A stretch of DNA of 63,569 bases from Verrucomicrobiaceae bacterium (GCA_947466075.1 CANIBP010000038.1:1-63569); one strand, 5' to 3'; numbered from the stretch's first letter, positions 7,240-15,387 are shown. The notes: a model not told the origin generated them from the sequence alone. Translations and numbers: made by a program.

Positions 7240-8589
7240 TTAGCTGAGAATGTCCTTCGCCACCACGCCAGCGACATCCGTGAGTCGGAAATTTCTTCCC
7301 GAATAGCGGTACGTCAGGCGTTCGTGATTGATGCCGAGAAGATGGAGCACCGTCGCATGGAGATCATGCGTGGTGATGATGCCGGTTTCGGCGGTGTCGC
7401 CCATGGCGTTGGTGCTACCATACTTGAATCCGCCTTTCACGCCGCCGCCGGCCATCCACATGGTGTAGCCGCGACCGTTGTGACCGCGGCCGTTGTAGGG
7501 CTCGTTGTCGTAACCGCTGCCGCGACCGAATTCGCCACCCCAGATGATGAGCGTATCCTTGAGCATGTCGCGCTGCTTCAGGTCGGCGATGAGTCCGGCG
7601 ATGGGTTTGTCGATGGAGGTGGCCTGGCGCGTGATGCCTTCGCGGAGCTGCTGATGATGATCCCAGCCGGTGCTGGTGAGCTGGATGAAGCGCACGCCTT
7701 TCTCGGCCATGCGGCGGGCCATGAGGCATTGGGTGCCGAAGCGCTCGGTTTCGCCGTCGTCGAGGCCGTACATGTCGCGAATGTGCTGCGGTTCTTTGTC
7801 GAGATCGAGCACGTCGGGCACGCTGGTCTGCATCTTGTAGGCGAGTTCGTAGCTCTGAATGACACCTTCGAGTTCGGGGTTGCCTGGATCACCCGTGAGA
7901 AGTCGGCGGTTGGCTTTTTGGATGAATTCGATCTGCTTCCGCTGCTGCGCATCGCTGAGTCGGCTATTCGAGAGATCGGGAACGCCGCCACCGCCGCTGC
8001 TGAGGCGTGTGCCTTGGAAGCTGGCGGGCAGGAAGGCCGATCCGTAGTTCATCGCGCCGCCGGTATCGGCCACGGGATTGATGGTGACAAAGCCGGGCAG
8101 GTCCTCCGCTTCGGTGCCGAGGCCATACACGATCCACGCTCCCATCGAGGGCCGCACAAACGTCTCGCTGCCGATGTGCAGAGCCACGGTGGCCATTTGA
8201 TGCGCGTTCGTGCGTGTCTGCATGCCGTTGAGGAGGCAGAGATCGTCCGCGTGCTTGGAAAGCTCGGGGAAGGCATCCGAAATCATGATCCCGCTCTTGC
8301 CGCGCGGCTTGAATTCAAACGCCGAGCCCATGTACTTCTGAATCTTCTGCTCCTCGGCCTTCGCGAGTTCCGGTTTGTAATCAAACGTGTCCAGATGGCT
8401 CGGTCCGCCCTGCATGAACATGAAAATTACGCGTTTCGCTTTCGCGGTGAAGTGCGGGGCCTTCGGAGCCAGCGGATTGATCGTCTTCGGCGGCGCAGCG
8501 GCATTCGCCCACTGCTGATGCAGCGCATTGAACGCCAGCCAGCCGAAGCCAGCACTGGTGGATTGGAGGATGGTGCGGCGTGTGATCAT
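7240..8589 (-). CDS. DUF1501 protein with Tat-type signal
   Basis: This 449-residue protein has a twin-arginine leader (MITRRTILQSTSAGFGWLAF) and then the DUF1501 fold, which belongs to the alkaline-phosphatase/sulfatase superfamily. Visible family marks are VIFMFMQGGPSHLDTFDYKP near the start, GWDHH in the middle and WGGEFGRG near residue 360. DUF1501 genes almost always accompany DUF1549/DUF1553 genes in PVC bacteria, as here, and are believed to act outside the cytoplasm on carbohydrates, although no reaction is proven. The frame runs further upstream, but the ATG at 8589 starts the Tat signal. It is the last gene of a leftward operon. Confidence 0.85.
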   Translation of the reverse strand: MITRRTILQSTSAGFGWLAFNALHQQWANAAAPPKTINPLAPKAPHFTAKAKRVIFMFMQGGPSHLDTFDYKPELAKAEEQKIQKYMGSAFEFKPRGKSGIMISDAFPELSKHADDLCLLNGMQTRTNAHQMATVALHIGSETFVRPSMGAWIVYGLGTEAEDLPGFVTINPVADTGGAMNYGSAFLPASFQGTRLSSGGGGVPDLSNSRLSDAQQRKQIEFIQKANRRLLTGDPGNPELEGVIQSYELAYKMQTSVPDVLDLDKEPQHIRDMYGLDDGETERFGTQCLMARRMAEKGVRFIQLTSTGWDHHQQLREGITRQATSIDKPIAGLIADLKQRDMLKDTLIIWGGEFGRGSGYDNEPYNGRGHNGRGYTMWMAGGGVKGGFKYGSTNAMGDTAETGIITTHDLHATVLHLLGINHERLTYRYSGRNFRLTDVAGVVAKDILS

Positions 8590-8596
8590 AATGAAA

Positions 8597-9118
8597 TTAG
8601 TCGTTGTAGGTCCACTTCTTGGTCTTGCGATCGTGGTGCCAAGTGCCCCAAACCAATCCTCGCGCTTCCATGCCGAACGCATACTCGCCATCATAGACTC
8701 CGTAGCGAACCAATCTGGGAGGAGGGGTTTTTGGAGCCAGTTCTTCAAGCGTGTTTGGATACCTGCCCTTTGATTGGCGAAACGCTTCAAGCTCGTTCTC
8801 GACTAAATCTGGGTAGGCCTGTGCGCGTTCCTCCTCCCAATACAGCACGCGCCTGCTTAGCTCCTGCGTCGCGAATGATACCACGACCACAATTAGTATC
8901 CAACCTGCAGGGTGCCAAGCATCCCAGCCGTGCTGTTTGGTGCGATAAAGCCCCACCAGAGTCGATATCAAAAGCAAAGGGCCACCTATCCAGAAAGTGG
9001 CAAGACCAGTGATCATCCTGAAATCAATATCGCCGCAAGTTTGGTAGGCGGTCACAAACATTGCTGTGACCACGCCCAGTAGAAGCAGAAGGGCTTTGAT
9101 CATGGCTTTAGAAAACAT
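8597..9118 (-). CDS. small membrane protein with a pseudopilin-like tail
   Basis: This 173-residue protein sits between the DUF1553 and DUF1501 genes. Three hydrophobic segments are visible (ALLLLLGVVTAMFVTAY, FWIGGPLLLISTLVGL and GWILIVVVVSFA), followed by a soluble domain with SKGRYPNTLEELAPK. That motif resembles the 'G-x-YP-x-x-L-x-x-L' segment of type II secretion pseudopilins and of many PVC proteins. The start is ambiguous. ATG 9118 overlaps the DUF1553 stop by 11 bases; ATG 9103 begins just after it and gives 168 residues. Insertion of such a gene into the usual DUF1553-DUF1501 pair is unusual. No function can be assigned. Confidence 0.6.
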   Translation of the reverse strand: MFSKAMIKALLLLLGVVTAMFVTAYQTCGDIDFRMITGLATFWIGGPLLLISTLVGLYRTKQHGWDAWHPAGWILIVVVVSFATQELSRRVLYWEEERAQAYPDLVENELEAFRQSKGRYPNTLEELAPKTPPPRLVRYGVYDGEYAFGMEARGLVWGTWHHDRKTKKWTYND

Positions 9119-11048
9119 ATCGAAACTCCGCCGTGCCGAGAAGTGCCTGCACGAGCGTTTGATCGTCCAATTCACGCGCATCGGCGGTTTCTTCGGGAGT
9201 CGGCTCGCGGCCAAGGATGAGCTTGTAGATGGCTTTGGTGTCTTTCCCGGCTTTGTCAGCGATCTCAGCTGATAACTCCTCCACCAGCGGGTTGTTCATG
9301 AAAAACAGCGCCTGCGGTGCGACCGTCGTCACATCGCGCTGGCCTTTGATTTGGGTGGGGCCGGGGAAGTCGAAGGTGCTGAAGAGTTCGGGGATGTTGT
9401 CGCGGACGACGGGGAGGAAGATGGTGCGATACGGGTCTTCGACGCTGAGCAGGCCGCGTGTGATGCCGTGACGGCCTTTGCCGCCGGTGCCGGCGACTTG
9501 GATGCCTTCGGGGCGGTCGAAGGTGAGTTTCCCGGCGAGTTGCAGGAGCGTGTCGCGCAGCGGTTCGAGTTCGAGGCGCTTGGGGTTCTGCCGCCAGCGG
9601 AGTTTGTTGCCGGCGTCGGGATGTTCGGGATTGCCGGTGGTGGCGAGCCGATAGGTGCGGCTGAGCATCATCACGCGGATCATTTTCTTCACGCTCCAGC
9701 CGCCTTCGACGAAGCGGATGGCGAGATGATCGAGTAGCTCGGGATGCGTGGGATCAGCGCCGGTGATGCCAAAGTCATCGGGCGTGCGCACGAGGCCTTC
9801 GCCGAAAAGATGCTGCCAGAGACGGTTCACCATGACGCGGGAGGTGAGCGGATGCGTGGGCTGCGTCATCCATTGCGCGAGTTCCATGCGGCCCGAGGAT
9901 TTCGGCGGAATGACGGGCATCGGCGGCAGCGCGGGCATGGTCATTTTGCCACGATCCGGCGCGGCTTCGCGTTCAAAGGGATCGCCACCAACGGCGAGTT
10001 CGCAGTCTTTGATCTCGCCCTCGATGACGCCCATGCAGAAGTGCGGATCGTGGTCGTAGCGGATGGTTTCCTTCGGGTTGCCGAGTTCGCGGAGGTCATC
10101 CATCGAATGCAGACCAGCGGGCAGCTTGGTGGGCGGGCCGACGGGTTCATCGAGTGCGGTGGGCAGATCCACGAGCGCCTCGGGGCTGACGTAACCGCCC
10201 GCGACGCCTTCGTTGCGGTTCGGCGTGCCGCTGAGCGTGCGGCTGCTGTAAAAGATGCCCGCGAGCGCATAGTAGTCCTTTTGGCTCACCGGCTCTGTTT
10301 TGTGATCGTGACAGCGCGCGCAGGCGATCGTGATGCCGAGGAAGGCGCGGGAGACGACGTCGATCTGGTCATCGACCTGATCGAGGATGTGCTGCTCGTA
10401 GCTGCCCTCCTGGACGTTCATGCTGCCGAGCGCCAACATGCCGGTGCCGACGATTTGATCACGGCGCTGAAGCACGGTCTTTGCAGGCATCAAATCTCCG
10501 GCAATCTGCTCGGCGACGAAGCGGTTGTAGGGCTTGTCGGCGTTGAGCGAATCAATGACCCAATCGCGGTAACGCGCGGCATACAGAAACGGTGCATTCC
10601 ACACGCGGCCCACGCTGTCGGCATAACGAACGACATCCAGCCAATGCCGCGCCCAGCGCTCGCCGAAGCGTTCGGATTGGAGGAAGGCGTCCACGATTTT
10701 GGCAAAGGCGAGGTCATCGGGAGAAGGATCGCGCAGGAAGACGTCGATCTCGGTTTGAGAAGGCGGCAGGCCGCGCAGATCGAAGGACGCACGACGGATG
10801 AGGATGGCGCGTGGGGCATCGCCGATGGGGCGGAGGTTTTCCTTTTCGAGACGAGCCAGGATGAAGCGGTCGAGGTCGTCTTTCGGCCACGCGGTGTCTA
10901 TGGTGGCAGGAATCGCGTGACGCGTGATGCGCTGGTAGGACCAGGGTGTGGGGTTTTCGTATTTCTCGGCGGCTTGGGATGACAAACCGAAGATGAACAC
11001 CGCAGAGATTGGGAGAACGCAGAGAAGGGGCGATGGCACGTATCTCAT
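9108..11048 (-). CDS. DUF1549/DUF1553 protein (PSD1-type) with CxxCH site
   Basis: This 646-residue exported protein has a signal peptide (about 1-26, ending SSQAAEK), a DUF1549 domain (about 55-265), and a DUF1553 domain (about 380-630) with SRVMVNRLWQHLFGEGLV and the ending LLGTAEFRYVF. A CxxCH motif, CARCHDHK, at 243-250 sits inside DUF1549 as is usual for the family. No separate N-terminal cytochrome domain is present, so this is the short form. Partner DUF1501 lies downstream, with one small membrane gene inserted. In PVC bacteria such pairs go with polysaccharide utilisation, which fits the pectate lyase upstream. Its biochemical reaction is unproven. Confidence 0.85.
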   Translation of the reverse strand: MRYVPSPLLCVLPISAVFIFGLSSQAAEKYENPTPWSYQRITRHAIPATIDTAWPKDDLDRFILARLEKENLRPIGDAPRAILIRRASFDLRGLPPSQTEIDVFLRDPSPDDLAFAKIVDAFLQSERFGERWARHWLDVVRYADSVGRVWNAPFLYAARYRDWVIDSLNADKPYNRFVAEQIAGDLMPAKTVLQRRDQIVGTGMLALGSMNVQEGSYEQHILDQVDDQIDVVSRAFLGITIACARCHDHKTEPVSQKDYYALAGIFYSSRTLSGTPNRNEGVAGGYVSPEALVDLPTALDEPVGPPTKLPAGLHSMDDLRELGNPKETIRYDHDPHFCMGVIEGEIKDCELAVGGDPFEREAAPDRGKMTMPALPPMPVIPPKSSGRMELAQWMTQPTHPLTSRVMVNRLWQHLFGEGLVRTPDDFGITGADPTHPELLDHLAIRFVEGGWSVKKMIRVMMLSRTYRLATTGNPEHPDAGNKLRWRQNPKRLELEPLRDTLLQLAGKLTFDRPEGIQVAGTGGKGRHGITRGLLSVEDPYRTIFLPVVRDNIPELFSTFDFPGPTQIKGQRDVTTVAPQALFFMNNPLVEELSAEIADKAGKDTKAIYKLILGREPTPEETADARELDDQTLVQALLGTAEFRYVF

Positions 11049-11057
11049 GGCTTGGAC

Positions 11058-11630
11058 TTAGTTGAATGGTTTCGAAGTCAGTTGGAAGCCTTTTTCAGGC
11101 TTTGCTGAGTCGTAAGTCAGCGTGAATTCCTGGTTGTTCTCACGAGGTGCCCAAAACACGACCTTGCAGATTCCATCTTTCCATTTGGGCATTTCTAGAA
11201 AGCCTTCGTCAGTCCAGCACGACTCCACTTTGCGGTGCTTTATTTCTACAATCTTCCAGTTGTTGAGCTTGAGCCAGACAATGCTGGTTTCGATGCCTGC
11301 ACCACAGTTTCCGTTGCCGTTTCCAGACCTTCGAGAAGGGCCGGTGACTTGAAGAACCAGGTAGCGGTGCTCTGCGCGGACTTGATCGGCGAGCAGGATT
11401 GCATCGTCCATGTCCACACCCACATCCTCAGGCAGTTTGATCTTCTCGGTTTTGCGAGCATGGCTGAGGGTGATTGTGTCGGCCTGACTTTTCACCCGTA
11501 GTTCACCGGCTTGAGCGGAAAGCAGGCCGGTAAGGCAAAGAATCAGAAGGATGGCAGAAGAATGAAGGCAGGAGAATGACTTCTGAATTCTTCTGCCTTC
11601 ATTCTTCTGCCAGTTGGATTGGAGCCTCAT
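11058..11630 (-). CDS. small secreted hypothetical protein with a hairpin-encoded signal peptide
   Basis: This 190-residue protein has an N-terminal signal (SSAILLILCLTGLLSAQAG) and a beta-rich mature part with no family that I recognise. The ATG at 11630 overlaps the pectate-lyase stop (ATGA), so it is coupled to that gene; the DUF1553 gene starts nine bases after its end. Residues of about 7-27 are encoded by a long inverted repeat (11552-11612), so the N-terminus seems to have been built from a mobile hairpin sequence. Its presence between a lyase and a DUF1553 gene suggests an extracytoplasmic accessory role, but nothing more can be said. Confidence 0.55.
   Translation of the reverse strand: MRLQSNWQKNEGRRIQKSFSCLHSSAILLILCLTGLLSAQAGELRVKSQADTITLSHARKTEKIKLPEDVGVDMDDAILLADQVRAEHRYLVLQVTGPSRRSGNGNGNCGAGIETSIVWLKLNNWKIVEIKHRKVESCWTDEGFLEMPKWKDGICKVVFWAPRENNQEFTLTYDSAKPEKGFQLTSKPFN
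11552..11612. repeat. long inverted repeat inside a signal-peptide-coding region
   Basis: The arms 11552-11577 and 11587-11612 pair over 26 positions with a single G-T wobble; the outer 19 pairs are perfect (core GGCAGAAGAATGAAGGCA). The loop is nine bases. The repeat lies within the coding sequence of a small secreted protein and encodes its residues of about 7-27. It resembles a dispersed 'TTCTGCCTTCATTC' type of repeat rather than a terminator, because no U-tract follows. Confidence 0.8.
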
Positions 11631-13207
11631 CTCGCGCCTCCTTTCGCTTTGAGCCATGCGCTCAGCGCTTTCACATTCTGCGTGAAGTCGAGGCTGTAGA
11701 TCACGCCACCGGCGGGCTTTTGCTTTTTGCCATTGGCATCACGCATCACGCCGCGTTCGTCGTCGGTGACGGGCCAGGAGCCATCGGGGGCTTGTTCTTT
11801 GAGGATGGTGGCGATGTCGGCGTCGGTGGGCGGGGAGAACCAGCGTTCTTTTTCGGTGCGTGGGAAGGCGACTTTTTCACCTCGGGCGATCTGGCTGCCG
11901 AAGGATTGCAGCGCGTCGAGCTCGCTGTCCCAGACCCAGCCGTAGTTGGAGGAGGCTTTTTTGTCGGAGTAGGTGAGCTCGAAGCCTTTGCCGCCGGGGC
12001 CGCGCTCGAAGTAGAGGGGCTTGTTGGTGTTCAGTTCGTAGAAGCGGGCGAGCTTGTTGCCGGGCAGGAGCACGGTGCGGAGGTAGGTGATGGCTTTGGC
12101 GACGGGCGCGAGGTATTTTTTGTCGCCAGTGGCGGCGGTGAGCTTCAGCAGCGCCCACATGGCGGCCTGGCTTTCGCGACCGCTGATGGCGGTGGGCTCG
12201 AACTGGCGGCTCCACACGGGCTGCATCTCGGCGTTGTATTGCTGGCCCCAAGCGGGCTGCGGATCGGGCATTTGTGCGGTGACAAGGAAATCGCCACCGC
12301 GCTTCGCCGCCTCGAGGTATTTTGGATCACCGCGAAGCTCCCAGGCGAGCAGCAGCGTGCTCATCAGTGTGGCGTGCGTGTTGTCATTGAGCACGTAGCA
12401 GCCGCTGAAGTCCTTCGGCCACTTGCGCGGCCAGTCGGCGGGGTAGTTGCCGGGTTTGATCGGATACTTGTCCGCAGGCGGAGGCGATGTGGGCGCGTCG
12501 TCGAAATTCGCGCTCCAGCCGCCCGCCGGATACTGCGTCATGATGATCGTGCGCAGCGCGAAGTCGGCGGCGTCTTTGATCTCGGCGTCCTTGCCACCGA
12601 GCGCGTGATCGACGCGCACGAGCAAGCGCGTGGCGGCCTGGGAGACATCGTCGTCGTAGGTGGCGTAGTTTTTCTTGTCCTGACGTCGCCAGTTGTGCCA
12701 GCCAGCCTCGCGCGTGGCCGTCTGCGTGCGTGGATTGGCCGTTCCATCGGCTTTGCGGCAGTAATTCTTCGATTCGCGGCCTTGGGCATCGAAATGGCCC
12801 GAGTAGTCCCAACCGCCCGAAGCGAGCTGCGTGCGCGAAACGCATCGCGCGGCCTCCACGGCGGCTGCAAGGCACTTTTCATCCTTCGTGGCCTCATAAG
12901 CATCCAGCATCGCCATCGCGACCGCTGGCGTCCCCGGCGGCTGAATCCAGATCGTGTCCGGGCCGGGAATGCCCTCCGCTTCACGCAGCGTGAAGTCAGC
13001 GCTGTAACGATAGACGTAGCCGCCGTGGGCCGCCGCTTTGGTGTGGTAGAAGGAGACGGCCTTGATCGCCGCAGCGGAGACTTCGGCGGGTGTCGCAGCT
13101 GTAGCTAGCGGCGGAATGACGAATGCGTAAGCCAGAATGACGAAATAATGGCGAAGGCCAAATGACGAAGGGGACGTGGAGAGCGAGGTGGTTGGCGCAT
13201 TCTTCAT
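11627..13207 (-). CDS. pectate lyase, PL10 (PelA/Pel-15E-type)
   Basis: This 526-residue secreted enzyme is predicted to cleave alpha-1,4-polygalacturonate by beta-elimination with an alpha/alpha-toroid catalytic domain. Family marks are GGWDYSGHFD near residue 131, the DDD run in NYATYDDDVSQAATR, NDNTHATLMSTLL and AWGQQYNAEMQPVWSRQFEP followed by SGRES. The signal peptide (residues of about 16-38, LRHYFVILAYAFVIPPLATAA) is encoded by one arm of an inverted repeat; see the repeat at 13115. It heads an operon with a small secreted protein, DUF1553, a membrane protein and DUF1501 downstream. An altronate dehydratase at 34170 could act later in the same catabolism. Confidence 0.85.
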   Translation of the reverse strand: MKNAPTTSLSTSPSSFGLRHYFVILAYAFVIPPLATAATPAEVSAAAIKAVSFYHTKAAAHGGYVYRYSADFTLREAEGIPGPDTIWIQPPGTPAVAMAMLDAYEATKDEKCLAAAVEAARCVSRTQLASGGWDYSGHFDAQGRESKNYCRKADGTANPRTQTATREAGWHNWRRQDKKNYATYDDDVSQAATRLLVRVDHALGGKDAEIKDAADFALRTIIMTQYPAGGWSANFDDAPTSPPPADKYPIKPGNYPADWPRKWPKDFSGCYVLNDNTHATLMSTLLLAWELRGDPKYLEAAKRGGDFLVTAQMPDPQPAWGQQYNAEMQPVWSRQFEPTAISGRESQAAMWALLKLTAATGDKKYLAPVAKAITYLRTVLLPGNKLARFYELNTNKPLYFERGPGGKGFELTYSDKKASSNYGWVWDSELDALQSFGSQIARGEKVAFPRTEKERWFSPPTDADIATILKEQAPDGSWPVTDDERGVMRDANGKKQKPAGGVIYSLDFTQNVKALSAWLKAKGGAR

Positions 13208-13247
13208 TGCGGATTATTTCGTCATTCGGATTTACTCATTCGTCATT
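13115..13247. repeat. 35-bp inverted repeat flanking the pectate lyase start
   Basis: The arms are 13115-13149 and 13213-13247, matching at 30 of 35 positions; each contains AATGACGAATG and GAATGACGAAATAAT. The left arm lies inside the lyase gene and encodes part of its signal peptide; the right arm is upstream of the ATG (13207). A related direct copy occurs at about 24287-24343 in front of tsaB. It looks like a dispersed AATGACGAA repeat element. Confidence 0.85.
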
Positions 13248-13307
13248 TTCAAAGACACGCGGCTTCCAAAGATAGCTTTGCTCTGAGTGTTAGGATGACG
13301 TCAAACC

Positions 13308-14933
13308 TCACTCCGCCTTAATCCCGACATTCTTGTTCCCATTGTCGCGGACGGCATCGACGGTGTTGTGGAGGGCACCGAGGGGGATGTTGTCGTCGCC
13401 GGTGACGATGACTTTGGCTCCGGGATGGTCGGGGAGAAAGGTGCTTAGGTGGCCGCGAAGGCGGTCCATGGAGATTTCTTCGTCGCCGATCATAACGGCG
13501 TCCCCGTTTTTGATAACTTTGAGGGTGATGACTTCGCCAGAAGATGTGGTCTTGTCACCATCGCGAGCACCGGGTTTCTTTGCGCCGCCTTCGCCATCAC
13601 GCTCGCCAGTGCGAGGTTTCTCACCATCGCGTTCACCAGTCCTGGGTTTCTCGCCGTCTTTCATGCCGGTTTTTTTGGTGCCTTCACCATCGCCACTGCC
13701 GGGCTTTTTGGTGCCGCCTTCGCCATCGCGGGTACCGGGCTTTTTGACTCCGCCTTCGCCATCGCGCATGCCGGGCTTCTTGGTGCCGCCTTCGCGTTCA
13801 CCGTCCTTCATGGAGGGCTTTTTGTCGGACTTTTCGGACGGGTCGGACGTGGCGGGCTTTTTGATGGTTTCTCCGCCGCGGACTTTGGCGGGGACTTCTT
13901 TTTCCTGCGCACGGGCGGTGGTGAAGGAATAACAAACGAGGACGCTGAGCGTGAGGACGAGCAGCGCGTGGAGCCAGGGCTGGCGGGTGGTTGGGTGGGT
14001 GATCATGAGGATGCGTTGGCGCAGGGTGGGGTGGTTGCGCACACATGGAGCCAACCCTGCAATGGCCGGTGGTGCGAAAAAGGTTTCTTGGATGCGGAGA
14101 AGCGTGTGCCCGTAGTCCAGACGCTCGGCGGGCGAGAGCAGCGCGAGCGCTCCGGCATCGCATCGCAGCTCACGGTCGGCCTGAAAACGGCTAACGACGA
14201 ACCACACGAACGGATTGAACCAATGCAGCGCCTGCACGGCGATGGCGGCCCAGTTCCAGAGCAGATCTCGCTGCTTCACATGCAGTAGCTCATGCAGGAG
14301 AACGTGGCGGAGGCTGTGGTCGTCGAAACGGGTCTGCCAATCTTCTGGTAGTAGCAGTTTCGGCTGACGAAGACCGACCATGGCAGGCGTGGTGCCAGCA
14401 GGCATGAGGATGATCTCTGGCGAGGTGATGCGGAGAAGAGAGGTGAGTCGTGAGAGGTGAGAAGTGAGAAGCGGGTCATTGGAGCGAGGACGACGGCGAA
14501 GGAAGGAATCGAAGCGATGCTGGCGGAAGAAGGCCATGGCGAGGACGGCGACGGCACCGGAGAGCCAGAGGGCAAGGAGGGCTTGCGTAAGGACGAAGCG
14601 CGAGTGTGTCGGCAGACCACTCGCCTGTTTGATGGGAGTTAAGGTGGGTAATTCGGTATGCTGAGCGCTGGGAAAAAGAGGCGAGTTGGCTAAAGCCATA
14701 CTCGCGCTCCGAGGTGCGGTGTCGTTGGGCTGAAGCCAGCCACCAAGTCCAAACCCAGCAGGAATGAAAGCGGGGAGCATGAGTTTGATACCGACGAGCA
14801 TCCACAAACCAATGCGCCACGCAGGGCTAAGCCGTGCGCCGAGCATCAGACGCAGGCCGAGCACAGCAAGAATCAGCACGCTGGCCTCGATGGAGGTGCG
14901 CAGGAGCCAGTGGAGGAGGGCGTCGATATTCAT
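13308..14933 (-). CDS. BlaR1-type M56 peptidase fused to an ExbD/TolR-like domain
   Basis: This 541-residue membrane protein starts with hydrophobic helices, has a zinc-peptidase site HELLH at 214-218 with a likely third ligand Glu255 in DRELRCD, and a last helix near 322-340. This is the M56 part known from BlaR1/MecR1, which senses a signal and cleaves the repressor BlaI. A low-complexity linker (about 359-462) repeats KKPG-x-x-DGEGG units. The C-terminus (468-541) has the strand-helix pattern of the periplasmic domain of ExbD/TolR (ITLKVIKNGDAVMIGDEEIS ... AKVIVTGDD ... VDAVRDNG). No penicillin-binding sensor domain is present. It follows a blaI gene by six bases. What it senses is unknown. 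Confidence 0.8.
   Translation of the reverse strand: MNIDALLHWLLRTSIEASVLILAVLGLRLMLGARLSPAWRIGLWMLVGIKLMLPAFIPAGFGLGGWLQPNDTAPRSASMALANSPLFPSAQHTELPTLTPIKQASGLPTHSRFVLTQALLALWLSGAVAVLAMAFFRQHRFDSFLRRRPRSNDPLLTSHLSRLTSLLRITSPEIILMPAGTTPAMVGLRQPKLLLPEDWQTRFDDHSLRHVLLHELLHVKQRDLLWNWAAIAVQALHWFNPFVWFVVSRFQADRELRCDAGALALLSPAERLDYGHTLLRIQETFFAPPAIAGLAPCVRNHPTLRQRILMITHPTTRQPWLHALLVLTLSVLVCYSFTTARAQEKEVPAKVRGGETIKKPATSDPSEKSDKKPSMKDGEREGGTKKPGMRDGEGGVKKPGTRDGEGGTKKPGSGDGEGTKKTGMKDGEKPRTGERDGEKPRTGERDGEGGAKKPGARDGDKTTSSGEVITLKVIKNGDAVMIGDEEISMDRLRGHLSTFLPDHPGAKVIVTGDDNIPLGALHNTVDAVRDNGNKNVGIKAE
13556..13811 (-). repeat. in-frame degenerate tandem repeat in the M56 fusion linker
   Basis: Units of about 21-30 bases encode variants of KKPG-x-x-DGEGG and GEKPRTGERD. 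The repeats keep the frame and build the hydrophilic linker between peptidase and ExbD-like domains. Such repeats can change in number by slippage without breaking the protein. Confidence 0.75.
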
Positions 14934-14939
14934 AGCGGG

Positions 14940-15344
14940 CTATTTTTTGAGCTTCTTCTCGGCTTGGTTGAGCATTTCACGAAGCGCGGCGAGATCATCT
15001 TTCGAGACATCGTCACGCTCCATCATTCCGGCGACGAAGGGCGTAAGTCGGCCATTGAAGACTCGGTCGAGAAAACTACGGCTCTCCTCATGCTGGCACT
15101 GGTCCTGAGCCACTGCAGGCGAGTAACGGAACTCACGACCGATAGCCTCCACGGCGAGCGCACCTTTGTCCGTGAGCCTGCGAATGAGCGACTGCACTGT
15201 GCGCGGCTTCCAGTGCAGACGGCCTTCCAGGTCCTTCACCACCTCAGCCAGCGTGCTGCTGCCGCGCTCCCACAGCACCTTCATCACCGTCCATTCGGCG
15301 TCGGATATTTTGGGAGCGGGCGGATTTTTTGGAGTGCGTGACAT
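14940..15344 (-). CDS. blaI: BlaI/MecI/CopY-family transcriptional repressor
   Basis: This 134-residue winged-helix repressor begins KISDAEWTVMKVLWERGSST and carries the recognition region WKPRTVQSLIRRLTDKGAL, as in BlaI/MecI; the C-terminal helices would form the dimer. In the known systems an M56 membrane peptidase cleaves the repressor to switch on the operon. That peptidase gene lies six bases downstream, so the pair should be co-transcribed and self-regulated. A twin palindrome (15350-15387) directly upstream of the ATG is the probable operator. A very long open frame on this strand (to 17045) is only the reverse side of murA. Confidence 0.9.
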   Translation of the reverse strand: MSRTPKNPPAPKISDAEWTVMKVLWERGSSTLAEVVKDLEGRLHWKPRTVQSLIRRLTDKGALAVEAIGREFRYSPAVAQDQCQHEESRSFLDRVFNGRLTPFVAGMMERDDVSKDDLAALREMLNQAEKKLKK

Positions 15345-15349
15345 GACTT

Positions 15350-15387
15350 GGATTACAAACGTGATCCACGGATTACGCATGTAATCC
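15350..15387 (-). promoter_or_regulatory. twin BlaI-type operator
   Basis: Two 18-bp palindromes, GGATTAC-N4-GTGATCC (15350-15367) and GGATTAC-N4-GTAATCC (15370-15387), have centres exactly 20 bases apart, about two helical turns, so two repressor dimers could bind on one face. They begin six bases upstream of the blaI start. BlaI/MecI operators are built on a TACA/TGTA dyad; ATTAC/GTAAT here is a close relative. Binding is inferred. Confidence 0.75.

Noticed and set aside
7324..9012. Long plus-strand frames opposite DUF1501 and similar ones opposite the pectate lyase, altronate dehydratase and PVC dehydrogenases
   Set aside because: They are antisense shadows of high-GC genes: Ala/Gly/His/Val-rich, no domain motifs, and the opposite strand encodes clear protein families.
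13556..13811. Possible CRISPR or minisatellite
   Set aside because: The repeats are in frame and encode the linker of the M56 fusion; units vary and have no spacers.
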